From Magnaporthiopsis rhizophila (Eukaryota; Ascomycota; Sordariomycetes; Magnaporthales; Magnaporthaceae), in assembly GCA_003049465.1 (NCBI GenBank), contig PYSS01000007.1, positions 1 through 64,000 on the forward strand: 64,000 nucleotides of DNA, given 5' to 3'. The translations under genes were made by a program, and so were the position numbers. Below, piece after piece: positions 33,231-43,463 of the stretch. Positions within the stretch are counted from its first letter, which is position 1. Each line of letters begins with the position of its first letter. The notes beneath the pieces are model-generated. The model was not told the DNA's origin. It did no database searches and was given only the letters and a program-made list of their open reading frames with translations.

Positions 33231-33978
33231 TTATTCCGACTGCTTTGCGGCTAGCTTCTTCGCTTTTCTCTCCTCCTCTTCCACGTGCTGTTGCTTATAG
33301 TGAGCCACTACCTTATCCATATTTCCGTAGTGGCCAGCTGGGACGTTGAAAGGCGACCCTGTCTGAAATGCCCTGTGCCGCACAAGCCACGCGGTTAGCC
33401 AATGCTAGTGGTGGCGTAACGGGATCACGAATAGACGCATCTCGCATTCGGTGCGTACATAGCCCCAGCCACGAGAGGCTCGGGCAGAGAGAGCAGGGCA
33501 GAGTAACATACTCGGGGAATTTGAGCTCGACGTGGGTGTTACGCTGAACGTTGTAGAACAGATTCTTGTCGTGGGCGGCCTGCTCGATGGCCTGTGTGTG
33601 CAGAATGTTGCGCTTCTCCCACTCGCTACGGAAGTCGGAGAATCGCTCCATGGCTTGGGTTAATGAGGACGGCTGGCCGTCTGCGCCGGGCTGGCATGCG
33701 TAGTAGAGGACGGCCGAGGCGGGAGCGGCACCAAAGAGGGCGTAGAAGAAAGCCTGTGAGGAAGGTTAAGCGGGTTAGCATAGACACGTCGGAACAGCCG
33801 CACCGGTACGGGTTTGCCAGCATACGCCCATGGATTCCTCGGCCTGGGGGTGGCCGTGGCCGTGGCCGTGGTCGTGGGCAGCGCCGTGGCCGCCCGAGGC
33901 GTAGGACCTCGACTGCCGCAGACGCAGCGTCCGAGACTGCCGCGCCAGCGAGGCGCCTCCTCGACGAAGCGACAGCAT
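33231..33978 (-). CDS. Complex I accessory subunit, 17.8-kDa type (NUXM-like)
   Basis: Three exons, 33978-33826, 33753-33512 and 33372-33231, giving 178 aa. Introns are GTATGC...CACAG and GTATGT...GGCACAG. The N-terminus (MLSLRRGGASLARQSRTLRL, then RQSRSYAS) is a strong mitochondrial presequence with a likely cleavage near RSYAS. A His/Gly stretch (HDHGHGHGH) follows, then a single membrane segment (AFFYALFGAAPASAVLYYA), a conserved region (EQAAHDKNLFYN, VELKFPE) and SPFNVPAGHYGNMDKVV. A charged end (EEEERKAKKLAAKQSE) closes the protein. This arrangement is that of the fungal 17.8-kDa subunit of NADH:ubiquinone oxidoreductase as I remember it; the specific subunit name is less certain than the mitochondrial assignment. 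Confidence 0.72.
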
Positions 33979-34686
33979 GCTCGGCCAGTGGGCGTAGTGG
34001 TCGAGCAGTGCAGTGCGGTGTGGTGGGTATGGCGAGGGGTATGCGGTTTGTGATCGAAGCTGCGGGGGCTGTACTTAATTGACCTCGACACCACGCCTTG
34101 CTCTTCGCCGTCTAGTGTGACGTTCAAGCGCGGCTCATTGGTGGGCCTCCGCTTACGGTCGTGTGAGGCTTAGGTTGGTGGGGCTTGATTGTGGCGCTAT
34201 GTGGCATTTTCTGGTGACCAATAACACTAAAGCAGGAGGCCAAATGACAGCTCAGCTTCTCCCTTGAAGGGACAAAATATGTAAGTGTATAGGTGGTCAC
34301 AACTTACATGGGCATGTACCTCGTAACCAGCTACCCTCTCTTGCGATCTGTCAACTCTATCAAGGACCAACTGCTTCTTTTCGATTCGACTACGCCCAGC
34401 GGCGGAGAAGGCGGCGGTCCTGTGGAGCATGCTTGGAGTCATCCGGATTGCTGTAGCTTCAGAGAGAGGCACCTGCCCGGACACATAAGTGCTTCGGTTG
34501 TTTATCTGTCCAATTGGCCCTGGGGCCTCGTTTGTTCGAGGTATATAACTCCCACTTTAGGTCCTTCTCACCTCGATCACCTCGTATAATTTGCAATAAC
34601 AAAGGCCGCAACAAAAATTTCCCCTGGATAAATCAAGCAATTATCCGACGCCGTCTTCTCGCTTCACTGGGCGATCATCACCAACA
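33979..34686. other. Divergent promoter region (complex I subunit / SIL1)
   Basis: 708 bp between two divergent genes. No structured element stood out. Confidence 0.5.
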
Positions 34687-35928
34687 ATGGTCCGCCGTAT
34701 ACTTACGGTCCTTGCTGTTTCACTCGCAGCTAGAGCATCGTCAGGTGCAGCACAAGAACCAGCCACGGGTGATGGTGACATAATATGTCACCCAGAAAAC
34801 GCCGTCGACTGCTATCCCAAGATCTTCCGGGCGACTCATGAATTCAAGCCGGTCCGCCCCGGCCAGGACATCCCATCTGGCCTCCACGTCCGCCTGAATG
34901 TCTACACCGGGGAGAAAGAGGCCAAAATCAATGTTCCTTCCGAGCATGATCCTGCGTTGGCCGGCTTGCCTGTCGAAAACGCCGTCATAACGGTCGACTC
35001 GGAGCCACAGGAGCCGGTCGGCGAGCACATCCGTCCAGGCGCGCCGGCCTACGAGGCTGTGGGAAAGATAAAGGAGGCAGTCGGGCCCGAAGCCCTCCAA
35101 TTCAGCACTTCTCTTGCCTTACTAGGAAAACGCAAGGGCGTTGACGCGGCCGGCTTGGATGGTGCCCTCGACAAGCTCGAAGAGCTTTCACACGATCTTT
35201 ATTACGGCCTGAAGATCTCTCAGGATCTCCCAGCCCTGAGCTCACTCTTCTGCCTGATGAACGATGGTCACCTCGCTTCCTCCAAGGCCGTGGCAGCCTC
35301 TGAGGCCCCGCGTGCTATCCTCGCCGCAAGAACCATCTCTGCGGCTGTCCAGAACAACCCACCAGCATTGAAAGCAGTCGAGGTGCACTGGCCAGCACTT
35401 TTGAAAACGAAATGTACGAGGGACGGGAGTGGCCACTCTCCGCTCGGACGCCTGGTCTTTTCCATCATCCAGCCCAATCAAGAGTCCAGGGCCGCGGGTC
35501 GAGAATCATCCCTGGCTAGGGCCAAACTGTCCGCCATCACGGGCCTCATTAAGAGTGCCCGTATACGGCAGGACTTCCTCGAAAAGGGAGGTATGCGCGA
35601 GGTCCTGCGCGTCCTGCTTGTCAAGGATAGTCTGTTCGCCGAGGCACAGGTCAAGGCCGCAAATCTGGTGACAGACACGTTTCTCGACGAGAACATGGGC
35701 GCTACTCTGGGGCTATGGCCGGCCAAGGCCCCGGCGCACGTGGCCACCTGCGATCGTGAATCACCCGACCTATCGGATGGTTGCTGGCGCCTCTGGATCG
35801 AAGGGATAGCAGAGGACAACAAATTCGACTCCACTCACTGGAGTGTGGAACTTTTGCAAATGCTCAAGTCGCGGCTGGGGCCTGGCAGCGAGGCGCAGGG
35901 GCGCAGGACGGAAAATGACGAATTATAG
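34687..35928 (+). CDS. SIL1: SIL1, nucleotide exchange factor for ER Hsp70
   Basis: A 413-aa single-exon protein. The N-terminal signal peptide is clear (MVRRILTVLAVSLAARASSG). The Sil1 signature follows: IICHPENAVDCYPKIF, FKPVRPGQDIPSGLHVRLNV and YTGEKEAKINVP. The rest is an armadillo-like helical fold. It ends ENDEL, so the last four residues are NDEL, a variant of the HDEL/KDEL ER retrieval signal. Sil1 releases ADP from BiP/Kar2 in the ER lumen. The gene is divergent from the complex I subunit gene. Confidence 0.93.
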   Translation: MVRRILTVLAVSLAARASSGAAQEPATGDGDIICHPENAVDCYPKIFRATHEFKPVRPGQDIPSGLHVRLNVYTGEKEAKINVPSEHDPALAGLPVENAVITVDSEPQEPVGEHIRPGAPAYEAVGKIKEAVGPEALQFSTSLALLGKRKGVDAAGLDGALDKLEELSHDLYYGLKISQDLPALSSLFCLMNDGHLASSKAVAASEAPRAILAARTISAAVQNNPPALKAVEVHWPALLKTKCTRDGSGHSPLGRLVFSIIQPNQESRAAGRESSLARAKLSAITGLIKSARIRQDFLEKGGMREVLRVLLVKDSLFAEAQVKAANLVTDTFLDENMGATLGLWPAKAPAHVATCDRESPDLSDGCWRLWIEGIAEDNKFDSTHWSVELLQMLKSRLGPGSEAQGRRTENDEL

Positions 35929-36062
35929 CTCGTTATAGCATGGACAGTAACTGGGAGATGTACCTATACGGCACGTTTTTGCCCATGTAAAACAGAGACC
36001 TCCGATCGGCTGGCCCTGGCGACTCGGGCGATGTAGTTTGCACTGCTTGCATGAAACACAGC

Positions 36063-37825
36063 TCAGGAGTCGACGTCGGCCGCGATTACCAACGGTGCGA
36101 GGTGTGCCAGCTCCTCGATTGGTCTCAAGACCCGTTCTCGAAAGAACGTTTTCGCCGGGCCATCACGTTCGGGGTCGGCCACCCATTGGCGTAGCAGGAG
36201 GGCGTCGTTCTCCCGTCCCGCGATGCTTTCGATGCCCGACAGCATCACCTTGGCTTCCTCGAGGACGATCCATTCTGCAGAATGGCCCTTGGGGCCGAGG
36301 CTGGTGACTAGGAGCAGGATTGCGTGCAGCATGGATGCCTGGTCCGATTTGTTCATCGCCACCACGACGTCGGGATGTGCGCCTTTCCGAAGAGACTCGG
36401 TGTCGGGAACCGATGTCTGGGTGAGGACCTTTGCGATGAGCATCAAACCAGTGAGGCGAAGCTGCTTGAAGGGCGCGACGTATTGAACAGGATCGCAGTA
36501 GAGGGCCGCCAAGCAAGACGTCGCCAGTGCATTGGCCAGTCTGTCGGCAGCCAAGTAATACATGGTCGCCGACCGTATCGTCTTGGCAAGCGGTTCCAGT
36601 GCCCACAGCTTTGCGTCGATAAGCGGCCTGCACATTTCCCAGTCATCCCTGAGCTTGTCCAGTCGTTCGCCGACTGTGGGGTTCACTTTGTGTTTCTCGA
36701 AAGGGCTGCCGGCGGACTCTGCGTATATCGCCTCCACCCGGGCACGCCATGCCTCTTGGTCAGACAGGCCGGCGCTGACAGGCCGGCTCCCCAGGCGCTC
36801 GGCACCGGGAGAGATGGTTGCATCGTTGGACTTTAGCATGGGAGAGGCCCCGCAGACCTGGTAAACGTCCATGTCATTCATGCAGCGTGGGCAGGCACAA
36901 CTGAAATGATACAGGTCAAGGTCCTGGCGCCGGAAAGCCAGGGGCTTGGTGTAGTCTTTGGAAAGCAATTGGTAAGCTTTCGGGCCGGAAATGGTGTAGG
37001 TAGTGTAGAGGAGGCTGGCTTACCAATGTATGAGATGGTGATGCCATCTCCCGCCTTGACGGGCATTTCGGCCTTGAGGTAGGCCTTGCGCTTCCAGAAC
37101 AAGACTACGGCGTTTGGAATGCACGAATGATTGGCCATGGCCAGAAGAGGGTCTAAAAAGGTACCGCTCTGGCCGGTGTCGGCGTCAAACCTATCGAACG
37201 AGTTTGTCTGAATCTAGGTGGGCATCTGTCAACTGGACGAAATTCGACTGGAACCATTTTCTGGTGGTCTCACCTTGCAAAGGATCTCGGCGGCCAAGTT
37301 CAGGTTTGCGTCGTCCTCCTTGCGCCCGACATAGTGAAGACCGGCGTAGGCTTGCAGCTTCATATTCTCCCAGAGCTCCTTGCGGGCCCTGAACTTGTCG
37401 CTGTGGCCCTCCAGGTTGGCTACAACCTCTTGCACCTCGGATAGGCGAAACAGGATCTGAACCAGAGCTCGCACGGGAGTAGGCAGCCAGTCCTTGCCTA
37501 CGGCAGCCCGGACTTTGCGGAAGACCTTGCACTCCTTGGAGTGGACCAGCTTCCAGTTGGCCCTCTGGCACTCGCTACCGCAGTAGCTGACGGCCTTTTC
37601 GCATCCCGCGCAGCCGAAGAGCTTTACGTTGCGAACCAGGCAGTGATGGCATGTGGTCTTGCTTCCCGCCGCGTCGGGGAAGGCGACAAGCGGGTCATCG
37701 AACGTGGCAATCAGCTCGCCTGGCTCATAGTCCCGTGTTGCGCGGAGGCATCGACCGGGACTGAAGCCCTTGGTCCCGTGCACGGTTATGCCGGCATGCT
37801 TTTCTGCGTCGGAGGTAGCCGCCAT
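36063..37825 (-). CDS. SET and MYND domain protein (SMYD-like)
   Basis: Three exons, 37825-37274, 37213-37024 and 36955-36063, giving 544 aa. The split SET domain starts at about residue 10 (KGFSPGRCLRATRDYEPGEL). The MYND zinc finger follows (CHHCLVRNVKLFGCAGCEKA, YCGSECQRANW, HSKEC). The second SET half has MANHSCIPNAVVLFW and ITISYID; the splice after ISYI restores the Asp-Tyr pair. A post-SET Cys cluster (FSCACPRC) comes next, then a helical C-terminal domain as in SMYD proteins. Family members methylate histone or non-histone lysines; no substrate is visible here. The NHSCxPN motif and the post-SET Cys cluster are intact, so it is likely active. Confidence 0.9.
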
Positions 37826-37837
37826 TGTAAACGGGGC

Positions 37838-37920
37838 CTAACTCACCCCACCTTTGTTAGGTTCGAGCCTTGGTACACGATCTAACTCCCTCATCTTTGT
37901 TAGATTCAAGCCTTGCTACA
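37838..37920. repeat. 44-bp tandem duplication
   Basis: Two adjacent copies starting at 37838 and 37882 share CTAACTC, then CTTTGTTAG and GAGCCTTG/CAAGCCTTG blocks. Differences are mostly C/T and G/A, so the second copy looks transition-mutated. It starts 13 bp upstream of the SMYD-like start codon, in its promoter or 5' leader. Confidence 0.65.
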
Positions 37921-38047
37921 GCTTACAATAGAGAAGCTAGGCTGGGCGGATATATGGTAAGGCTAGTCGAGTTGAGGGCTCTGTCAAGCATGCGATAGTA
38001 GTGGTGGTAGTGATGATGGGAAGATTGCATGGGAGTGTTCGAGTCCA

Positions 38048-38071
38048 TAGGTAGGTAGGTAGGTAGGTAGC
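38048..38071 (+). repeat. (TAGG)n microsatellite
   Basis: Five consecutive TAGG units, followed by TAGC. Shorter runs of the same motif occur in several other intergenic regions of the window (near 25460, 42340 and 42825). Confidence 0.7.
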
Positions 38072-38742
38072 TATCATCCAAAACCCCGCTGCTTGCATCT
38101 GCCGGTACCTCGAGTTACCTAGGTCGGGTACATACCAGTCATCTAATAGGGAACTGTTTGTCTCTGCTTTACTTAATGGGCAGGTCAAGGTTTTTCGTAA
38201 TAGATAATAGGTAAACTGTTACATGGGTGCTTACCTTTGTATTTATGCTAGAACCCTTGTTTCGACCTTTTGATATCATTTGAAGCGGTTCAGTTTAGGT
38301 TCCACGCTTAGTGTAGAAATCGTATCAGTTTGTCAGGCCGTCTGAGTGGAGATGCCTCGACTGGTGGTATCCACACGGTATCCAGTTTTTCCATCTCGCA
38401 AGTACCATGTACCTAATAAATTAGGTGCGTTGGAACTTTGAAGGCTTCAATCCCAGCTCCGTCTTGTTTGATTCTTCCGTATTTCCATCATATGATCGTT
38501 TTTTGATTTTATGTTCTGTCCAGATTTCTCCCATATCCCGCAGCTACCTAGATTCGGATCGGAATCACCCGTCCCAGGAATCAAGGCCGCCTGACAAGCT
38601 CATCTTGCATTGAATTACGAGCCGAGAGAACCTGGCTGCTGCCTGCTGCCTGCATCCTCGATAATTTATTCCGGCCAGGCCACATACTCAGCTGTCTTCC
38701 TATCTGCTCAGTCTTGATATTAAAGCCTGATCGAGACTAGAC

Positions 38743-40929
38743 ATGCAGATGCTGACCGAGCCACCTGCAGACGCCCAGTCTGGCAGCGACGGCAACCAGT
38801 CCAAGTCTGCCGGGCAAGCACCCGATCCGACTGCGTCTGCGGGATCAAAGCGGCCGCGGACAGAGTGCAGCTCTACAGAGAAGGCACCACTGGACGGCAT
38901 GTGCGGCGGCCAAGGCGGCAACCCCACGGCGGGTGCTGTGGGCGATGACGCCAACGAGGGCCAGTGGTATACCATCGTCAACGGCCGCCCGAGCAAACGT
39001 CGCAAGAAGCCACCGAAGAAGGGCTCCGGGAACTACCCCAGCATCTCCTTTTCCCCGCATGCCCGCCTCCAAAGCAAAATCCAGGTCACCGATCTCCGCA
39101 GTCTGATCCTCTATGTTTTCGCCGACGGCGCGGCCCCTCAATGGATTGCCGTCTCTCATCGGCCCCAGTTCAGAAAGATGGTCGTGATCATGGTGCCTGG
39201 TCTCGAGGAGGCAATGTTCAAGCTGAATGTCGACTTTGCCAACTTCGAAGAGCGTCGTCTGACGACCGGAGCTGTCCAGACATCGCCTGATGACTATTAC
39301 CCGAGAAAACTGCAAGTGGAGCAGCTGCCTGAGGCGCTGAAGCCATTTGCCAGCGTGTTCACGCACCTCTGGCCAGTCAGGGCAACTGCAGACGAAAGAG
39401 GCCCTATGCCGAGGATGCACTCTCCGATGTTAACCATGCTGAGGGTCCCTCTCCCAAAGTCCAAAGACAAGGGCCCCCGTCCCGTGCAGGACCAGGTCGG
39501 ATGGAGAGACGAGCGCACTCGCATCTCCGAGTTCATCGCAACGCCCCAGGAGTACATCGAGAACAGATTTTCTTTACACCCAGCCATGCTCCCGGACGAG
39601 GAGAGCCGCCGGACCTTCGTCGACCCCGACGGCTGGGTGCATACTGCGGTTAGCACCTTGGAAGACGGTCAGGTCCCTGAGGCCGAGATCGAGCAGGGGA
39701 GCATCACGGCCGGCCGCGAAATTTTCGCCATCGACTGCGAGATGTGCCGCACGGGACCAACAAACCATGACCTATCCCTCACCCGTATTACTGTTCTCGC
39801 TTGGGACGGCGAGGTCGTTATGGATGAGCTCGTCAAGCCTGACATTCCCATTCTCGACTACCTCACGCGGTTCTCCGGCATCACCGAGGAGATGCTCGAG
39901 CCCGTGACAACCACGCTAGCCGACATCCAGAAGCGCATGCTCGAGCTCCTACACCCCCGGGCGATCCTCGTAGGCCACTCGCTAGACTCGGACCTCAAGG
40001 CCCTGCAGCTGACGCATCCGTTCGTGGTCGACACATCAATCCTATTCCCTAATCCCGGTGCCCCCAACGGGAAGCACTCTCTCAAGCACCTGGCCTCAAA
40101 GTTCCTGAACCGACAAGTGCAGGTTCACGAAGACTCTGGCAAGGGACACGACAGCCGCGAAGACGCACTGACGGCGCTAGATCTTGTCAAGAAGAAGTGC
40201 GAGAAGGGCAGAGAATGGGGCATGGGAGGCGAACATAAGGAGACACTGTTCAAGCGACTCGCTCGCTCCGGCACCGCCTACCGAGCCCAGGCCGGCCCCG
40301 AGGCAACGGGAGGGGTCGCTTCCGGAAAGTCGACGGCCGCCGTCGACTGGGGCGATGCCGGCTGGGCGCAGTACAACGATGCAGACATCTTCATTCCTTG
40401 CAAGTCGGACGCGTCCGTCGAAGCCGGTGTTATCCGCGCCGTCCAAGGCGACGTTGATGGGAAGGAGATTCGGGCGGGCGGCGTGGATTTTGTCTGGGCG
40501 CGCATGCGGGAACTGGAAGCCCTCAGGGGCTGGTGGAACAACAACAGGGCAGGAGGCAGTGATACCAGCGGGCCGCCTTCGGTGCACGAGCTTGAGAGAC
40601 GCCTGGGTTTCCACAGCGAAGATGGGGGAGACATCCCCAAAGACCAGCGTCCAGTCCTTGAGGCTGCCATATCGAGCTTGGCCCAGCGCATCGCCCGCAT
40701 CCACGAGGCTCTCCCGCCCTGTACGGCTCTCATGCTCTTTAGTGGCTCCGGAGACCCCCGAGAGATGGAGCGGCTCCGAGCCCAGCAGGCTCGTTACAAG
40801 GCTGAGTATAACACCCCCGGCATCAAATGGGACCAGTTATCAGTGAAATGGACAGACGAGGAGGACCAGGCTCTCCGGAAGGCCATCCGGGCCGCAAGGA
40901 ACGGTTTAGGTTTTATCGCAGTCAAGTAA
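38743..40929 (+). CDS. REX1-type RNA exonuclease (DEDDh)
   Basis: A 728-aa single-exon protein of the Rex1/RNase H70 group, which trims 5S rRNA, tRNA and other RNA 3' ends in the nucleus. The exonuclease domain has all DEDDh residues: D331 and E333 in IFAIDCEMCRTG, an Asp in GHSLDSDLKAL, and His and Asp in GHDSREDALTALDL. The N-terminal 60 residues are low-complexity with a basic KRRKKPPKKG patch, a likely nuclear localisation signal. The long C-terminal region (from about residue 500) carries family-specific helical sequence and ends FIAVK. ATG at 38743 is the first in frame. The closest named relative is yeast Rex1, but the fungal set has several paralogues. Confidence 0.9.
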   Translation: MQMLTEPPADAQSGSDGNQSKSAGQAPDPTASAGSKRPRTECSSTEKAPLDGMCGGQGGNPTAGAVGDDANEGQWYTIVNGRPSKRRKKPPKKGSGNYPSISFSPHARLQSKIQVTDLRSLILYVFADGAAPQWIAVSHRPQFRKMVVIMVPGLEEAMFKLNVDFANFEERRLTTGAVQTSPDDYYPRKLQVEQLPEALKPFASVFTHLWPVRATADERGPMPRMHSPMLTMLRVPLPKSKDKGPRPVQDQVGWRDERTRISEFIATPQEYIENRFSLHPAMLPDEESRRTFVDPDGWVHTAVSTLEDGQVPEAEIEQGSITAGREIFAIDCEMCRTGPTNHDLSLTRITVLAWDGEVVMDELVKPDIPILDYLTRFSGITEEMLEPVTTTLADIQKRMLELLHPRAILVGHSLDSDLKALQLTHPFVVDTSILFPNPGAPNGKHSLKHLASKFLNRQVQVHEDSGKGHDSREDALTALDLVKKKCEKGREWGMGGEHKETLFKRLARSGTAYRAQAGPEATGGVASGKSTAAVDWGDAGWAQYNDADIFIPCKSDASVEAGVIRAVQGDVDGKEIRAGGVDFVWARMRELEALRGWWNNNRAGGSDTSGPPSVHELERRLGFHSEDGGDIPKDQRPVLEAAISSLAQRIARIHEALPPCTALMLFSGSGDPREMERLRAQQARYKAEYNTPGIKWDQLSVKWTDEEDQALRKAIRAARNGLGFIAVK

Positions 40930-41330
40930 TGCCGGGAACGAACTCATCGATATCACAGCGTGTCTTGCTTTGGTGCACGTGTGGCCTGGGCGTGGCAAAC
41001 GCGTTAATAGTAGTCTGTATTTCGGTTCTCCCATGGATCCATTCTCAGCCCTAGCGGCCGTGAGAGTCGAGGTACTGTGATTACCAAACCTACCTATCTC
41101 GGTAGGATCCGTCCGTTGAAAAGGTATCCCCAAACATGTCCCCCGAACGCCCCAACGCCGCACAATACTCCCTTGTTGGTAGGAAAAAAAAGAGACAGTA
41201 TGGTATGGGGCGTCAGCCAGCGGCGCCGAAATGACATTCCAAACGCCAATCGCAAAATAAACAAGACGCACCCTAAGTGCAAGTGAGATCCTAGTTGAGA
41301 GCTTGCGCGTTTCGAGAAGGCTTGGCCAAC
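40930..41330. other. Convergent intergenic region
   Basis: 401 bp between the 3' ends of the REX1-like gene and the H4 variant gene. No gene was seen. Confidence 0.5.
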
Positions 41331-42088
41331 TCAGTCATTCTGTGGACCGGTAACCACCCTCTTCTTCGCCGGGACATACGTCTCTGGGTCGAATCCGTAG
41401 ATCGGCCGACCCATGCGCCGAAGGGCGAAAATGACCTGCACAACAGAGTCAGCTTTGCGGACCGCTATACCGTATCTGGTAGGATGGGTGGCTGCGAATA
41501 CTCACATCATATACGGTGACCGTTTTCGCCCTTCGGTACTCACAGTAGGCGACACAATCCTTGAGAACCTGGTGGGAAGTTGCGGGTTAGATCATTGGGA
41601 CACATATCTGCCAATAGGTCGGGGACCGGCGTATACCTTTTCGAGATAGGACTTCAAAGCCGCGCGAGTATCGTCGTAGATCATGCCCGAGATACGCTTG
41701 ACGCCACCGCGACGAGCGAGACGGCTGAAGGGGACGAGACACGCGACGTTAGCGAGCAATACGTCTCAAAAGGAAGCAACGCCAACTTCCAACCCTGGTG
41801 GACGCTGGTGGTTGAACTTACCGAATGTCAGGCTTGGCTAGATAGGGAGCGGGGCAGACGTTTTGTCAGCGCACGCGCCGTAAGAGAGCACCATCCATAT
41901 CAAGGCAACGCCGACTTACTAATGCCGAGGATACAATCCTTGGGGATTTTACTGTTTTTTGCAGGCTCATGTCAGATTTGATGACGCTGGCGCATGCGCC
42001 GACACCTGGGCACGACTGACCGGTGACGTTTGCCGCCAGGGTTGTGGAGAAGCCTCTTGCCAGCGACCTTCCCGCTTGGGCCGCCCAT
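41331..42088 (-). CDS. Divergent histone H4 variant (H4v-like)
   Basis: Six exons on the minus strand: 42088-42021, 41951-41920, 41837-41822 (16 nt), 41724-41637, 41568-41506 and 41435-41331, giving 123 aa. All donors are GT and acceptors AG, and all phases agree. The histone fold is obvious: GGKRHRK, GITKPDIRRLARRGGVKRIS, GMIYDDTRAALKSYLEKVL, and KTVTVYDVIFALRRMGRPIY. It differs sharply from canonical H4, which is nearly invariant. The tail (MGGPSGKVAGKRLLHNP) lacks the regular GKGGKGLGKGG spacing; by alignment, K16, R17, H18, R19 and K20 are kept but the K5, K8 and K12 positions are A, R and N. After YGF there is a C-terminal extension of about 19 residues (DPETYVPAKKRVVTGPQND) in place of the usual GG end. 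An H4 variant (hH4v) is known in Neurospora; this is probably its counterpart. Confidence 0.88.
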
Positions 42089-43463
42089 GTTCGCGACCGG
42101 TGCCGCGACATGGCTGCGGGGCCCGCCTCTCGATGGGACTGTCGGCGGCATCCCGACGGCCCTGACGATGGTGGTTTGGGGCGATTTCGAGGCCGGTGGT
42201 CCAATGGTTGGGTACCGGGTACAGCAGACGGGCTGGCGAGTGTTTTGTCTCAATTGCTTCAACGGAATGCGTAAACAATAGACACAAAGTTGATAGTTTC
42301 GAATTGCGCGCGAAGACGCGCCGCGGCAAGGCACCAAGTAGATGGGTAGGTAGATGGGGTGGGGGCAAACTGGCAATCTTGCATGCAGCGGGGAAGTGGC
42401 GCGAATTTCGTGGTTGCGTGGTTGCCACTCAGGTGCCCACGTGATGCGGACGTGGGAGCGTTGACAGGTTCGGGAGCAGCCGCGCGAACAATGCTATTAC
42501 GCGTCAAGACAGGAATGGCAGGAGGAGTAAAGCTGGGATGAGCAACGCCTCAATGTGTTGAGACAAAAGCATTCAACCGCCAGGCACTGGTCCGCTTTTT
42601 TGTTTGTTTTAGTTCCAAATAGCTTTTACCGTATTTATTATCGTACCTGAAATCTGTCACAAGCATTCAACAGTTCGAGAATCCGCGCTAAAGATTACAT
42701 TCAGGCTGTCGACATTTTTAGTGCTTTTTTTACCTTGTATAAAGCTTCAGGCCGTTCCGCTACACGGACCAAAAGATCCAACGCAGTTCAACCACTTCAT
42801 GATTTGACCCTCCAGCAACACTACCTACCTACCTATGTATCAAACCCCGGAGCCCCTAGAGCCAACGCTCTAGGCGATGCCGTTACGCCTTTCCTTAGCT
42901 AACAGAACTCGTTGCAAGTGAGAAAAAAAAACCCCTTTCGAAAAGAGCCCGAAAGACTTTCAGAAAGAAGTCGCTCGATGTAAGGTGTCAAAATATAAAC
43001 AAACCGATCATCGCGAAGTTCAAAGCTTGGTATTTTGGCATATACTAGGCGCATTGGCAAGCAGGCAGTTTAACAAAGCCTACAAAAACACCAAAATTAT
43101 GGGCATCACGAAGCGCGAGGTACGCCAAGCGCGGGAGAAGAACCAAGGGAAAGCTGGAGGTGCTTGCAAAACAATCGTATCATATTAAGCGTTTGGGACA
43201 AACTTCCCAATTCTGTGTAGGCTGCACCTCGTTCCGTCGTAAACCCAGCTGCGTAAGGTAGCCCCAAATCATGCGACATTGTCGTATGATAACAGAGCAG
43301 CATGTGAGAGCATCTGGGAAATCAGGAAAGCAGTAAAGCAGTAAAGCAGTAGCAAAATTATGATATTCGGAGGAGAAAGTATGCGGGAAATATGCCATGG
43401 GAGAGATCTCTAACCTGCTCTATAGCCCTTGAGGGAGCCCAGAGACGGAGCTCCCTGGTAGTT
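42089..43463. other. Intergenic region upstream of H4 variant
   Basis: 1.4 kb. It contains an 8-bp hairpin at 42855-42874 (CCTAGAGC-CAAC-GCTCTAGG), a short CCTA run near 42822-42835, and AT-richer DNA at 42590-42740. A 67-codon frame at 42985-43188 has no recognisable features. No gene is called. Confidence 0.5.

Larger units (their letters stand above)
37826..38742. other. Divergent promoter region with tandem repeat
   Basis: 917 bp between the SMYD-like gene (-) and the REX1-like gene (+). It holds a 44-bp direct duplication at 37838-37920 and a TAGG microsatellite at about 38048-38070. No gene was recognised. Confidence 0.55.

Noticed and set aside
42820..42900. tRNA- or SINE-like sequence with a CCTA run next to it
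   Set aside because: A B-box-like GGGTTTGATAC is present but no pairing T-arm or proper A-box was found; only a short hairpin remains.
42985..43188. 67-codon frame in AT-richer intergenic DNA
   Set aside because: No domain, no splice partner and no sign of conservation visible; length is expected by chance.
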